The notes under the pieces were generated by a model. The model was not told where the DNA came from. It worked only from the letters and a program-made list of their open reading frames with translations, and did not search any database. This document shows, in pieces, positions 28,074-40,986 of a DNA stretch of 64,000 bases; positions within the stretch are counted from its first letter, which is position 1; each line of letters opens with the position of its first letter. This DNA comes from Alphaproteobacteria bacterium. GTDB taxonomy: Bacteria > Pseudomonadota > Alphaproteobacteria > Micavibrionales > UBA2020. The stretch covers positions 496,001 to 560,000 of the forward strand of contig JAICWS010000002.1 of NCBI GenBank assembly GCA_025934695.1, read 5' to 3'. A program made the translations under genes and the position numbers.

Positions 28074-28442
28074 CTACCATTTGCTGATATCCCAGGGGTC
28101 CACCTTCGGCGGATAGATCGCGCCGCAGGCGTGCCGCGCGGGCGGGTCGACGCGCAATATGTCGCCGGCGAACTGGCGCTCGATGCGGGCCATGGCGTCC
28201 TCCGTGCAGCGCAGGGTCAGGCGGGCGTTGCCGTCGGCGGTGGGCGCGGCAATGGCGGGTGCTTCGGCATTGCCCTTGAAATCCTCGCTCTGCCGAGCCA
28301 ACCACGCCGTGAGGCGGGCGGAAAAATCTTCGGCCTGCGTCTGCGGATCGCCGGTCGGGAGCGTCAGGGTCAGCGTGAAATCACCCAGCTTTCTGCCGCG
28401 GCTTTTGAAATTGAAGAACGGGCTGATTTTATTGTTGCGCAT
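28074..28442 (-). CDS. Small hypothetical protein, paralog-like partner of the gene at 30405-30773
   Basis: This 122-residue soluble protein starts 3 bases after the stop of the tyrosyl-tRNA synthetase fusion gene, as the last gene of a three-gene operon. Residues 40-102 (ARLTAWLARQ, NARLTLRC, ARIERQFAGDILRVDPP) align by eye with the same region of the first gene of the operon (ERLQNWAAAS, PRLRIACP, AEIQNAFGPKIKTVDEIP), suggesting diverged duplicates. There is no known family and no catalytic motif. Confidence 0.7.
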   Translation of the reverse strand: MRNNKISPFFNFKSRGRKLGDFTLTLTLPTGDPQTQAEDFSARLTAWLARQSEDFKGNAEAPAIAAPTADGNARLTLRCTEDAMARIERQFAGDILRVDPPARHACGAIYPPKVDPWDISKW

Positions 28443-28445
28443 GGG

Positions 28446-30404
28446 TTATTCCTCCGGCTCGCCGCCAAAAGGCGGTTTCAGCATAGGGGGTTCAAGTATC
28501 GGTACCTTGGGTGCGCGCTTCCTTGCGGCGGGCGTCAGCGCCGGCGCCAGAGTCGGTGCGGGCGTGGCTTCCGGTTCCGGCTCCGGCACGAAGCGGCTTT
28601 GCGGCGCGGGGGTCGGCTGCGGCGCGAACTGCCAGGGCGACATCATGCGCCGCCAGTCCTGCAGCATCTTCCAGCCGTCGGGCGTGAAGCCGCCCTCGCC
28701 GAAGGGAATGTCCTTGTTCAGCTGCGTGGTGTCGAGCTGCTTGAAGATATGCGTGAGCACGTCGATGCTTTTGGGCTGGGTGGCATAATCGAAAGCGTCC
28801 TTGAACATCATCGACTGGAAATCGAGCATGAAAAAGGCGTAATCGTTGATGGCGGTCAGCGCCTCCTTGGTGACGAGCGCGGTATCGGCGGTGCCGGGCG
28901 CCAGCCATAATTGCTGCGTATTCTCGTGCACCTTGTCGCGGTGGAGCAGCGAGACGCCAAGGATGTTCCCCGGCTCGTCGCGCTTGGTGATCTTCCACAG
29001 CCAGGCGCTTTTCGGGTCTTTCTGGAAGATGACGTCGCGCAACAGCTCCCGCGCCTTGGACTCGGCGATCTTGGGCGCTTCATGCGGCGTCAGGCCGAGA
29101 TATTTCACCAGTTCCCAGGCCGGCAGATATTTGGAGAGGAAATCGATCTCGTGCATGTGGAGGGGTTCCATCCACAGGTGCTCGGTCTCGAGGCGGATCG
29201 GTTTTGAAATCTCGATACGGAACCAGTCGCGCTTGCCGACTTTCAGGATATCGCCGGTCTTGACCGTCAGCAGCGCCTCGGGGTCTTTCAGCTTCTGCCC
29301 GTCCAGTTCGACGCCGCCCTGGCGAATAAGACGGCGCGTGTCGCTGCGGCTCTTGCCATAGCGGCACAGGGCCACGAGGTCGAGCGCCTCAATCTGCGGG
29401 CCCATGACGGCCACTGTCGGGAGAACTTCCGGCGGCATACCCTTCGACACCGTATGCTCGAAATAATCCTGTTCGGCGGCGGAGATGGTGTCGCCGTGAT
29501 AGCGCGCGACGATGGCGCGGGCGAGGCGCAGTTTGGCGTCGCGCGGGTCGCTTTCGATGAAATCGCTCATCTTCGCGATCTCGTTCAGCGGCGTGTCGGT
29601 ATACATCTTGAAGTATCGCGTGATCAGCTCGTCCGGAATGCTCATCGTGCGACCGAACTTGTCGCGCGGGCTGTGCAGCAACCCGATATAGTTGCCTTGG
29701 CCTTTCGACTGTTTGCCGCGCCCGTCGATGCCGGGCGTGATCTGCGTGGTCACGATGCTCTGCGGTGCTTTGCCGTATTTCTCCTGCAGCAGGCGGCCCA
29801 TCGACTCGTTGAACAACTGGTCCGAGCCGATGATGGCAAGGTCGGACTCCACAACAACCGAGTCATATCCCTGCAGGATGGGATAGAGCGTCTCGTGCAC
29901 GTAAATTTCGCGGTTATGCGCCACGCGCGCGCGGAAGGTGTCGCGCGACAAAAGCTTCGCCTGGGTGACGAGGGAGGCGAGGTCGATAAAGGCGCTCATC
30001 GACATCTTGTCATACCATTCCGAATTGCGGCGGATTTCGATGAGGTTCGGATCGTCGAAGCGCAGCACCAGCTTCGCCTGCTCGGTGAAGGACTGGATAT
30101 TCTCCGCGACTTCGTCGGCGCTCATGAACGGCCGGGTTTCGAGCCGCCCGTCGGGGTCGCCGATGCGCGTCGTGAAATCGCCGATGACGAAGACGACCTT
30201 GTGGCCCAGGTCCTGCATATAGCGCATCAGCCACAGGTTCACCGCGTGCCCGATGTGGAGAAGCGGCGTGCGCACGTCGACACTGTATTTGATGCGCAAA
30301 GACCGTCCCTTGCGCAGCTTGTCGTAAAGTTCCTCGCGCGAGAAATACTGGTCGGCCGTGCGGTCGAAATGCGACAGGATGCTGTCGATATTATGGGCGC
30401 CCAT
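28446..30404 (-). CDS. tyrS: Tyrosyl-tRNA synthetase fused to a C-terminal GNAT-like domain
   Basis: This 652-residue protein has a class I TyrRS catalytic core (about 20-335) with HIGH at 50-53, GDFTTRIGDPDGRLETR near 75-91 and YPILQGYD at 174-181. The KMSKS loop is degenerate, KQSKG at 231-235, followed by GNYIGL. An S4 RNA-binding domain spans about 340-396. Residues about 402-590 resemble a RimJ-type GNAT fold (IRLETEHLWMEPL; SAWLWKITKRDEPGNILGVSL; TKEALTAINDYAFFML), but the acetyl-CoA loop GxGxA is not intact. A Pro-rich tail follows. Normal TyrRS is about 400 aa. Its ATG abuts the upstream stop (TAAATG). It may be the only TyrRS of the cell or a paralog. Confidence 0.82.
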   Translation of the reverse strand: MGAHNIDSILSHFDRTADQYFSREELYDKLRKGRSLRIKYSVDVRTPLLHIGHAVNLWLMRYMQDLGHKVVFVIGDFTTRIGDPDGRLETRPFMSADEVAENIQSFTEQAKLVLRFDDPNLIEIRRNSEWYDKMSMSAFIDLASLVTQAKLLSRDTFRARVAHNREIYVHETLYPILQGYDSVVVESDLAIIGSDQLFNESMGRLLQEKYGKAPQSIVTTQITPGIDGRGKQSKGQGNYIGLLHSPRDKFGRTMSIPDELITRYFKMYTDTPLNEIAKMSDFIESDPRDAKLRLARAIVARYHGDTISAAEQDYFEHTVSKGMPPEVLPTVAVMGPQIEALDLVALCRYGKSRSDTRRLIRQGGVELDGQKLKDPEALLTVKTGDILKVGKRDWFRIEISKPIRLETEHLWMEPLHMHEIDFLSKYLPAWELVKYLGLTPHEAPKIAESKARELLRDVIFQKDPKSAWLWKITKRDEPGNILGVSLLHRDKVHENTQQLWLAPGTADTALVTKEALTAINDYAFFMLDFQSMMFKDAFDYATQPKSIDVLTHIFKQLDTTQLNKDIPFGEGGFTPDGWKMLQDWRRMMSPWQFAPQPTPAPQSRFVPEPEPEATPAPTLAPALTPAARKRAPKVPILEPPMLKPPFGGEPEE

Positions 30405-30773
30405 TTAGAAGCCGAAGATCCGCTTCCACAGCGGGCTCTTCCCCTTTGGCTTGGGCAGGGGGATCTCGTCGACCGTCTTGATCTTCGGACCGAAGGCATT
30501 CTGGATCTCCGCCAGCATCGCGGGCGGGCAGGCGATGCGCAGGCGCGGGCGGTCGTCATGGGTGACGGGCAGCACTTCGCCCTTCAGCTGGCCGCCCTTG
30601 CCTGAGGCCGCGGCCCAGTTCTGCAGCCGCTCGAGGAACAGGATCGCCTGCTGGAACGGCGGGCGCTTTTCATCCTCCGGATTTTCCAACCGGTTGACGC
30701 CCGCGTGGCGCGACAGCCGCAGGATGTAATGGTGAGCCCTAGGATCGGCCTTGTCGTTAAAATTATCTTTCAT
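30405..30773 (-). CDS. Small hypothetical protein, first gene of the TyrRS-GNAT operon
   Basis: This 122-residue soluble protein's TAA stop directly abuts the ATG of the synthetase fusion gene, implying tight translational coupling. It has PPFQQAILFLERLQNWAAAS (helical), then PRLRIACPPAMLAEIQNAFGP and a basic C-terminus (KGKSPLWKRIFGF). It resembles the last gene of the operon over about 60 residues. No family is recognised. An accessory or tRNA-binding role is only an inference from its position. Confidence 0.72.
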   Translation of the reverse strand: MKDNFNDKADPRAHHYILRLSRHAGVNRLENPEDEKRPPFQQAILFLERLQNWAAASGKGGQLKGEVLPVTHDDRPRLRIACPPAMLAEIQNAFGPKIKTVDEIPLPKPKGKSPLWKRIFGF

Positions 30774-30920
30774 GGGTAGCCGACTTTAGGCTGCTTTTCA
30801 TATTCGGTCAAGCCACCCGTCCTCAAGGTGGGTTTACAAGCCTATAACCATATTTTACCCTGTCCTATCTATCCTTGGCGGGATATAGGGTGGTTTTTGA
30901 ATGGGCGTTCAAGGCCACGC

Positions 30921-31727
30921 ATGAAACACGAAGATGGATTCCACTTCCTCGAATTCCCCAGCAAGTCGGGTAAAACCGACGCGCTGATCATCTTCCTGCA
31001 TGGCTATTCGAACCATCCTGACATGTTCGCGCCCGTGGCCGAACATCTCCAGAAAGAATTTCCGAACGCCGACGTGCTGCTGGTGCGCGGGCCGGTGCCG
31101 CTGCACGTCAACCAGCAGCGCAAGGACGACCTCGGCATTCCCGACGTCGACGATCTTTACAGCTGGTACAAGGCGCCCGGCAAGGCGCAGGACAGCCTGC
31201 AGCTGGCCTTAAGCCAGCTGTTCAACCGCGTGCCGGTCGTGGACGATCTCAATAAATTTGCCGATGCGCAGCTCGCCAAGCGAGGCCTGAAGGACGACAG
31301 CCTCGTGCTGTACGGCTTTTCGCTGGGCGGCGCGATGGTGGTGCAGATGGGGACGCGCCGGCCCAATCCAGTCGCGGCGGTCGTGGCGCATTCCGCGCCC
31401 GTCTTCCCCATCATCAAGCCCAGGTCGAAACCCGAGACGCTGCTGCTGATGGGCGATGAAGACCATTTCTTCTATACCCGCGTCGTCAGCGTGAAAAAGC
31501 CCAACAAGCTCAAGAAAGCCTTCGACAAGGCGCTGTCAACGATCAGCGTACACTATGATTCGTCGCTGGCGCGGATCAAGGCTGCCGGCATTCCCGTGAA
31601 AGGCGTGATCGTGAAAGGCCTGCATCACACGATCAATGAAGATTCGTTCACGGCCACTGTCGATTTCCTGAAGGGCAAGCTGAAGAAATCAAAAGCGCCT
31701 AAGCCGCCGGCGCCCCCGGCCCCCTGA
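30921..31727 (+). CDS. Alpha/beta hydrolase, phospholipase/carboxylesterase type
   Basis: This 268-residue protein has the serine-hydrolase fold. The oxyanion/start strand is ALIIFLHGYSNHPDMF, the nucleophile elbow GFSLGG is near residue 134, an acidic residue lies in LLMGDEDHFFY, and the catalytic His is in KGLHHTINEDS near 236. The C-terminus is a Lys/Pro/Ala tail. ATG 30921 was chosen because AAGG lies 6 bases upstream. The substrate is unknown. A bidirectional terminator follows the stop. Confidence 0.82.
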   Translation: MKHEDGFHFLEFPSKSGKTDALIIFLHGYSNHPDMFAPVAEHLQKEFPNADVLLVRGPVPLHVNQQRKDDLGIPDVDDLYSWYKAPGKAQDSLQLALSQLFNRVPVVDDLNKFADAQLAKRGLKDDSLVLYGFSLGGAMVVQMGTRRPNPVAAVVAHSAPVFPIIKPRSKPETLLLMGDEDHFFYTRVVSVKKPNKLKKAFDKALSTISVHYDSSLARIKAAGIPVKGVIVKGLHHTINEDSFTATVDFLKGKLKKSKAPKPPAPPAP

Positions 31728-31742
31728 TTATCCACACAATAA

Positions 31743-31776
31743 AAAAATCCCCGGGGCTCGCGCCGCGGGGATTTTT
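31743..31776. terminator. Bidirectional intrinsic terminator
   Basis: AAAAATCCCC (31743-31752) pairs with GGGGATTTTT (31767-31776), giving A- and T-runs on both sides. It separates the convergent hydrolase and Cys-rich protein genes. A DnaA-box-like TTATCCACA at 31728-31736 overlaps the end of the hydrolase gene. Confidence 0.85.
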
Positions 31777-31793
31777 AAAGCGTTTAGTGGCTG

Positions 31794-31982
31794 TTAGCCG
31801 CAGCCGCCGCCGGGAGGGCAGTGTCCGCCTTTTTTCGGCTTGGCCGGGCAGCACTTCTCGTCATTGGCGGGTTTCGCAGGCGGCGTGCCGCCGGGGCAGC
31901 AATCCGCGCCGGGCTTGCAGCACTCTTTGAATTCCTTGCAGCAGTCGCCTTTTTTCTTCGCGTGGGGCTTGTGATGGCTCAT
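31794..31982 (-). CDS. Cysteine-rich miniprotein, possible metal binder
   Basis: This 62-residue protein has ten cysteines, eight of them as CC pairs (DCCKEFKECC, DCCPGG, KCCPAK), and the end GGHCPPGGGCG. The rest is Lys, Pro, Gly and His (MSHHKPHAKKKGD). There is no signal peptide. The composition suggests zinc or copper binding as in metallothioneins, but the spacing matches no metallothionein class I can name. The ATG at 31982 was chosen because AGGAG lies 6 bases upstream. It has its own terminator. Confidence 0.65.
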   Translation of the reverse strand: MSHHKPHAKKKGDCCKEFKECCKPGADCCPGGTPPAKPANDEKCCPAKPKKGGHCPPGGGCG

Positions 31983-32196
31983 GGTCATCTCCTGTGGACA
32001 GATTGGACTGGGAAAATCATACCTTGGGCGGCACATCATTGCCAGCCCCCTGATGGGGCCGGGAAATTCCGTTAACCCGCGAGAATCATTCGCGGCGGCG
32101 CGATTTTTGCATGCCATAATATAGATAGCCGGGGCGTTAGGAAAATTCATTGGTCGCCGCTCCCGACTTGGTTAGGATGAGCAAACGAACGGCGCG

Positions 32197-33294
32197 ATGA
32201 CGACACTTTTGGACATATACGAACAAAAACGGGGGGCGGGGGAGCTCGCGGCGGACGCCGACCAGCTCTATGCGGTCGAGGCGCTCGACCAGCTCGCGAA
32301 GTCGCTTCACGGCTATGTGCCGCGCCCGCGTAAAGTCGGGCTGTTCTCGCGCCGTCCCGCGCCCGTGCCGAAAGGCTTCTATTTTTACGGCGGGGTGGGC
32401 CGCGGCAAATCGATGGTCATGGATTTGTTTTTTGCCTCCGCGCCCGTCGCCAAAAAACGCCGCGTGCATTTCCATGCTTTCATGCTCGAGGTGCATGATT
32501 TCCTGTTTACCCTGCGCTCCAGCCGCACCAAACAAAACGACCGCATCGACGGCGACCTGGTTCTTGCGGCTGAACATTTCGCCAGGGACGCGGCGCTGCT
32601 TTGCTTCGACGAATTCCAGGTCAAGGATGTGGCGGACGCGATGATTTTGGGCCGCCTGTTCACCGCGCTGTTCGATCTGGGCGTGGTCGTGGTGATGACT
32701 TCGAACATCGCGCCCGACGACCTTTATGCCGATGGCTTGCAGCGCGACCGCTTTATTCCGTTTATCGAACTGCTGAAGGAACGTCTCAACGTCGTCGCCT
32801 TCACCGGCGAGACCGATTACCGCCTGCGGCACCTGCGCGATCTGAAAGTGTATTTCTGGCCGCATGACGCCGACGCGCACCGCGAGCTGCAGGGGATTTT
32901 CAAGACGATCGCCGGCAGCGACGCGGGGAAGCCCCTCGACATCACGGTCAAAGGTCGCACGATCCATGTGCCGTTGGCAGGCAAGCGCGTCGCCTTCTTC
33001 ACTTTCGCGGAACTGTGCGACACCCCCAAAAGCGCGCTCGATTACCTGGAACTGGCAAAGCGCTTTTCGGTCTTCATCGTCGAAAACGTGCCGCGCCTGA
33101 ACGACAGCCGGCGCGATGCGACGGTGCGCTTCATCACGCTTGTCGATACGCTTTACGACAATCATGCGAAAATCGTCCTGTCGGCCGCGGCGCCGCCCGG
33201 CGAATTGTATCGCGGCGATGACAATGCGAAAGTGTTCGAGCGCACCGTGAGCCGTCTCATGGAAATGCAGTCGCGCGAGTACCGGGAGGGCTGA
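32197..33294 (+). CDS. zapE: Cell division protein ZapE (AFG1-like AAA ATPase)
   Basis: This 365-residue AFG1-family P-loop ATPase is known in E. coli to act at the Z-ring and in mitochondria in protein turnover. Walker A is GGVGRGKSMVMD near 65-76 and Walker B is LLCFDEFQVKDVADAMIL near 134-151. The conserved C-terminal block (RFSVFIVENVPRLNDSRRD; RFITLVDTLYD) is present. The length is normal. It starts a run of three same-strand genes, and the DUF2336 gene starts 3 bases after its stop. Confidence 0.92.
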   Translation: MTTLLDIYEQKRGAGELAADADQLYAVEALDQLAKSLHGYVPRPRKVGLFSRRPAPVPKGFYFYGGVGRGKSMVMDLFFASAPVAKKRRVHFHAFMLEVHDFLFTLRSSRTKQNDRIDGDLVLAAEHFARDAALLCFDEFQVKDVADAMILGRLFTALFDLGVVVVMTSNIAPDDLYADGLQRDRFIPFIELLKERLNVVAFTGETDYRLRHLRDLKVYFWPHDADAHRELQGIFKTIAGSDAGKPLDITVKGRTIHVPLAGKRVAFFTFAELCDTPKSALDYLELAKRFSVFIVENVPRLNDSRRDATVRFITLVDTLYDNHAKIVLSAAAPPGELYRGDDNAKVFERTVSRLMEMQSREYREG

Positions 33295-33297
33295 CAT

Positions 33298-34545
33298 ATG
33301 TTTTCCTTCTTTAAAAAGATTTTTGGCGGCGGGAACAAAAAGAAATATGCCGAACAGAAAAAACGCCTCGCCGGCGGCGATCCGGCGCAGCTTCAGGCGC
33401 TGGCCGAAAGCAGGGAGACTAACCCCGAGATCCTTTATTATCTTGCCAAAAACGGCACGCCGGAGGCGCGCCGCGCTGTCGCCGTTAATCCGTCCACACC
33501 CGTTCATGCTTCCGCCCTGCTGGCGACCGACGACAGCATCGACGTGCGCGTGGCGCTGGCCGGACGCCTCGTCGACCTGCTGCCGGATCTGAGCCCCGAG
33601 AAATACGCGCAGCTCTATGCCTATGCGGTGCAGGCGCTGGGCATGCTGGCGCAGGACGAGGTTTTCAAGGTGCGCAAGGCGCTCTCCACTACGTTGCGCG
33701 ACTACGCCAAGGCGCCCCCGCCCGTGGTTGCGCGCCTTGCCCGCGACGTCGAGCGCGAGGTGTCGGAGCCGATCCTGCGCTTCTGCGTCGCGCTGGCGGA
33801 CGAAGACATGCTGGATATCCTCAAAGGCCATCCCGAAGGCTGGGTCGTGCAGGCCATCGCCCAGCGGCCCGAGGTGAGCGAGGATGTCTCCGACGCCATT
33901 TTTGAAACCGGCGACGAGCCCGGCACCGCGCTGCTCCTCAACAACGCGGGCGCGCGGATTTCAGAAGGAACGCTCCAGAAGATCATCGAGCGCTCGCGCA
34001 GCGTCCCCGAATGGCACAAGCCCGTGGCGATGCGCAAGGAACTGTCGGTCGAGCTCGCGCGACGCCTGACCGGCTTCGTAAACGCAAAAATTCTCGACGT
34101 GCTTAAGAAACGCAGCGACTTCGATGCGGCCACACGCGCGGGCATCGTCTCCATCGTGCAGCGGCGCATCGAATACCAGCGCGAGGGCGGGCCGAAGGAA
34201 TCGCCCGAAGAAAAAGTGGAGCGCTACGCCGCTGCCAAGAAGCTCACCGCCGACGTGCTGCTCGACGCCCTGTCGTGGCGGGAGATGGATTTCGCCATCC
34301 TTGCCCTGTCGAAAATGTCGGGCGTGACGCCAGCCACCGTGAAGCGGATGCTCGACGCTGGACCCAAGCCTATCGTCGCCTTGTGCTGGAAAGCGGGCAT
34401 CGCGCCTCGCACCTGCGTCGATATCCAGAAGCTCGCCGGGCGCCTGCAGCCGAAAGAGCTGATTTACCCCAAGGGCGGCACGGATTATCCGCTCTCGCCC
34501 GCTGATATCCGCTGGCAACTTGAATTTTTCGGCGTGAAGAAATAA
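33298..34545 (+). CDS. DUF2336 domain protein
   Basis: This 415-residue soluble protein is built of HEAT-like helical repeats. The central part (about 90-320) matches the DUF2336 pattern that is typical of Alphaproteobacteria (repeated EPILRFCVALADEDML, GWVVQAIAQRPEVSEDVSDAI, GTALLLNNAGARIS and EWHKPVAMRKELS units). The N-terminus is basic and aromatic (MFSFFKKIFGG), which suggests membrane association. The function is unknown. It is very close to zapE and probably cotranscribed. The ATG follows GGAGGG. Confidence 0.8.
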   Translation: MFSFFKKIFGGGNKKKYAEQKKRLAGGDPAQLQALAESRETNPEILYYLAKNGTPEARRAVAVNPSTPVHASALLATDDSIDVRVALAGRLVDLLPDLSPEKYAQLYAYAVQALGMLAQDEVFKVRKALSTTLRDYAKAPPPVVARLARDVEREVSEPILRFCVALADEDMLDILKGHPEGWVVQAIAQRPEVSEDVSDAIFETGDEPGTALLLNNAGARISEGTLQKIIERSRSVPEWHKPVAMRKELSVELARRLTGFVNAKILDVLKKRSDFDAATRAGIVSIVQRRIEYQREGGPKESPEEKVERYAAAKKLTADVLLDALSWREMDFAILALSKMSGVTPATVKRMLDAGPKPIVALCWKAGIAPRTCVDIQKLAGRLQPKELIYPKGGTDYPLSPADIRWQLEFFGVKK

Positions 34546-34579
34546 CATTTTAATAGAAGTCCGAACCCCGGGGCCTGGG

Positions 34580-35434
34580 ATGGAATCTCTTCTTCAGGAA
34601 ACGCAAAGAAAGGCGGCGGCGGGAGATCCCATCGCCATGATTCATTTGTCGCGCTGGCTCTACCGCGGCGAGCAGGGGGTTACGGCCAATCGCGAACTCA
34701 GCTTCGACTGGGCGAAAAAGGCCGCCACTCTCGGCAATGCGGAAGCCCAGCGCATGACCGGCCTCAAGCTTGAATATGGCGATGGCACCGGCAAGGACCG
34801 CGTGAAGGCCTTCGAATGGTACCGCAAGGCCTATGAAAACGGCGATCCCGAATGCTGCTACCAGCTGGCCACCTTTTTCGAAGGCCAGAAGGGGATGGAG
34901 GCGCACCTGCCGACCGCCATCGCCTATTACGAGGAGGGCGCGCGGCGCGGCTGCGGCGCCAGCCAGTACCAGCTGGCCTTTCGCCACCTTATGGGCCGCG
35001 GCGTGCCGCGCGACCCGGTGCGTGCGCTCGACCTGCTGGAGGAATCCGGGCGCAACGGCATCCCCTCCGCCTTCGAGGCGTTGGGCCGGCTTTACCTGCA
35101 GGGGCGCGAAACGCCGCGCGACGCCGACATGGCGTTCGATTGCTTCACGCGGGGGCTGGAATTCTTCGACGTCGACGACGCCATCGCCCTCGGCGACTGC
35201 CCGATCTATTACGCGCTTTGTCTCCTGACCGGCACGGGTTGCGGCCAAGACCGCAAGCTGGGGCGAGAAGTATTGCAGGTGGCGGCCAACGCGGGCAATC
35301 CCGTCGCACTCGACGTGCTGGCCGAAGGCGTGATCCGCAACCCGCAGATCCAGGAATGTTTCGGCTTCGATACGATCGAATCCTTCCGCAAGACCGGCAA
35401 GGGCGACTGGGATATCTCGCGCCTGTTGCGCTAG
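34580..35434 (+). CDS. Sel1-like repeat protein
   Basis: This 284-residue soluble protein has about six Sel1/TPR-type repeats, such as GNAEAQRMTGLKLEYGDGTG, GCGASQYQLAFRHLMGRGV and GIPSAFEALGRLYLQGRET. Such proteins act as scaffolds in signalling or envelope functions. There is no signal peptide. It follows the DUF2336 gene by 34 bases and converges on the hybrid sensor kinase. The specific partner is unknown. Confidence 0.82.
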   Translation: MESLLQETQRKAAAGDPIAMIHLSRWLYRGEQGVTANRELSFDWAKKAATLGNAEAQRMTGLKLEYGDGTGKDRVKAFEWYRKAYENGDPECCYQLATFFEGQKGMEAHLPTAIAYYEEGARRGCGASQYQLAFRHLMGRGVPRDPVRALDLLEESGRNGIPSAFEALGRLYLQGRETPRDADMAFDCFTRGLEFFDVDDAIALGDCPIYYALCLLTGTGCGQDRKLGREVLQVAANAGNPVALDVLAEGVIRNPQIQECFGFDTIESFRKTGKGDWDISRLLR

Positions 35435-35443
35435 ACTTTTGGT

Positions 35444-37582
<2,139 letters not shown>

Positions 37583-37613
37583 TATTCCAATAGACAATGC
37601 GCGGAAGCGCGGG

Positions 37614-38147
37614 TCAAGGGGCGGGCGTTCGCAGCATGCGCGCGGGCCCAGCCTTAGGCGCGGTCATGCCGATCCATTTTTCAATCGAATTGCCCGCGAC
37701 CGGCGCGAAATCGATGCACCAGCGGTCGTGGCTGCCCTTCTCGGAAATCCAGGGAATATTGTCCATCCGGTCGACGACGAGTTCGTGTTCATATGGATCG
37801 TAATAAACCGCGCGGTCGCCTTCTTTTTTCAAAAAGACGACATAATGGTCCTCGCCCTGAATGATATTGGCGATTGCCACGCCGCCGTCATAGGTATCGA
37901 GGCCGGTTTTGGAATAGGATGACAGCAGTCCTTTGCTCAAATCCTGCATGCGCGGGGCGGGCGTGCCGACCTTCGGGTCGGGCTGCGCCGCGTCGCGGTA
38001 GAAAGCGTAATCGCCGCCAAGGCCGTAGATATGCGCGACGGTCGCAAGGCAGGCGGGACCGCAGGAATAATCGTCCTGCTGGCGGACAAAGAAATCATCC
38101 GCGGCGGTGCCCGCCAGAGGAATACGGATGGGAAGTTCGTCGCGCAT
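37614..38147 (-). CDS. C39-like cysteine peptidase
   Basis: This 177-residue stand-alone protein has the papain-like C39 peptidase pattern: oxyanion Gln at 23 or 24, nucleophile Cys29 in DDYSCGPACLATVAHIYG, His101 in GEDHYVVFLKKEG and Asp117 in VYYDPYEHE. C39 domains usually sit on ABC exporters and cut double-glycine leader peptides; here there is no transporter domain, signal peptide or membrane segment. It lies 8 bases after a 51-residue membrane-peptide gene and 31 bases before a sensor kinase, all on one strand. Confidence 0.78.
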   Translation of the reverse strand: MRDELPIRIPLAGTAADDFFVRQQDDYSCGPACLATVAHIYGLGGDYAFYRDAAQPDPKVGTPAPRMQDLSKGLLSSYSKTGLDTYDGGVAIANIIQGEDHYVVFLKKEGDRAVYYDPYEHELVVDRMDNIPWISEKGSHDRWCIDFAPVAGNSIEKWIGMTAPKAGPARMLRTPAP

Positions 38148-38155
38148 CGCCAGTC

Positions 38156-38311
38156 CTAGAATTTTCCGCCCAGCATGTTAAGCATCGAGGTGATCTTGAC
38201 GCCATAGATCAGGGCGATCATCACGACGCCCGCGCCGATGAAGATGCCCGTCAGGACGATCGCCCCGGCATCGGCGTCGCCAGACTCGTCCCGAAGGAAT
38301 TTTTTGAACAT
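38156..38311 (-). CDS. Short single-helix membrane peptide, Flp-pilin-like
   Basis: The 51-residue product begins MFKKFLRDESGDADAG, followed by a hydrophobic helix (about 17-40) and ending NMLGGKF. The start resembles Flp-type pilins (basic N-terminus, RDESG, then a hydrophobic stretch), but the usual Glu-Tyr after the cleavage site is absent. It may be a pilin-like subunit or a small signal peptide precursor. ATG 38311 was chosen over an earlier in-frame start at 38341. It is the first gene of the set with the peptidase and kinase. Confidence 0.65.
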   Translation of the reverse strand: MFKKFLRDESGDADAGAIVLTGIFIGAGVVMIALIYGVKITSMLNMLGGKF

Positions 38312-39710
<1,399 letters not shown>

Positions 39711-39717
39711 TTTTAAT

Positions 39718-39790
39718 CGTCATCCCCGCGAAAGCGGGGATCTTGTCGGTCTGCAAAACCATGGGATTTCCGCTTGCGCGGGAATGACGC
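39718..39790. repeat. Paired palindromic intergenic repeat (CCCCGC family)
   Basis: CGTCATCCCCGCGAAAGCGGGGATC faces GGGATTTCCGCTTGCGCGGGAATGACG across a short spacer, so the ends CGTCAT and ATGACG also pair. It is the same family as the elements near 9.3 kb and 61.6 kb. It lies between mdh and sucC, whose Shine-Dalgarno (AAGGAAAAGGAAG) follows at once. Confidence 0.8.
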
Positions 39791-39812
39791 GAGAGGGGAA
39801 GGAAAAGGAAGA

Positions 39813-40985
<1,173 letters not shown>

Positions 40986-40986
40986 C

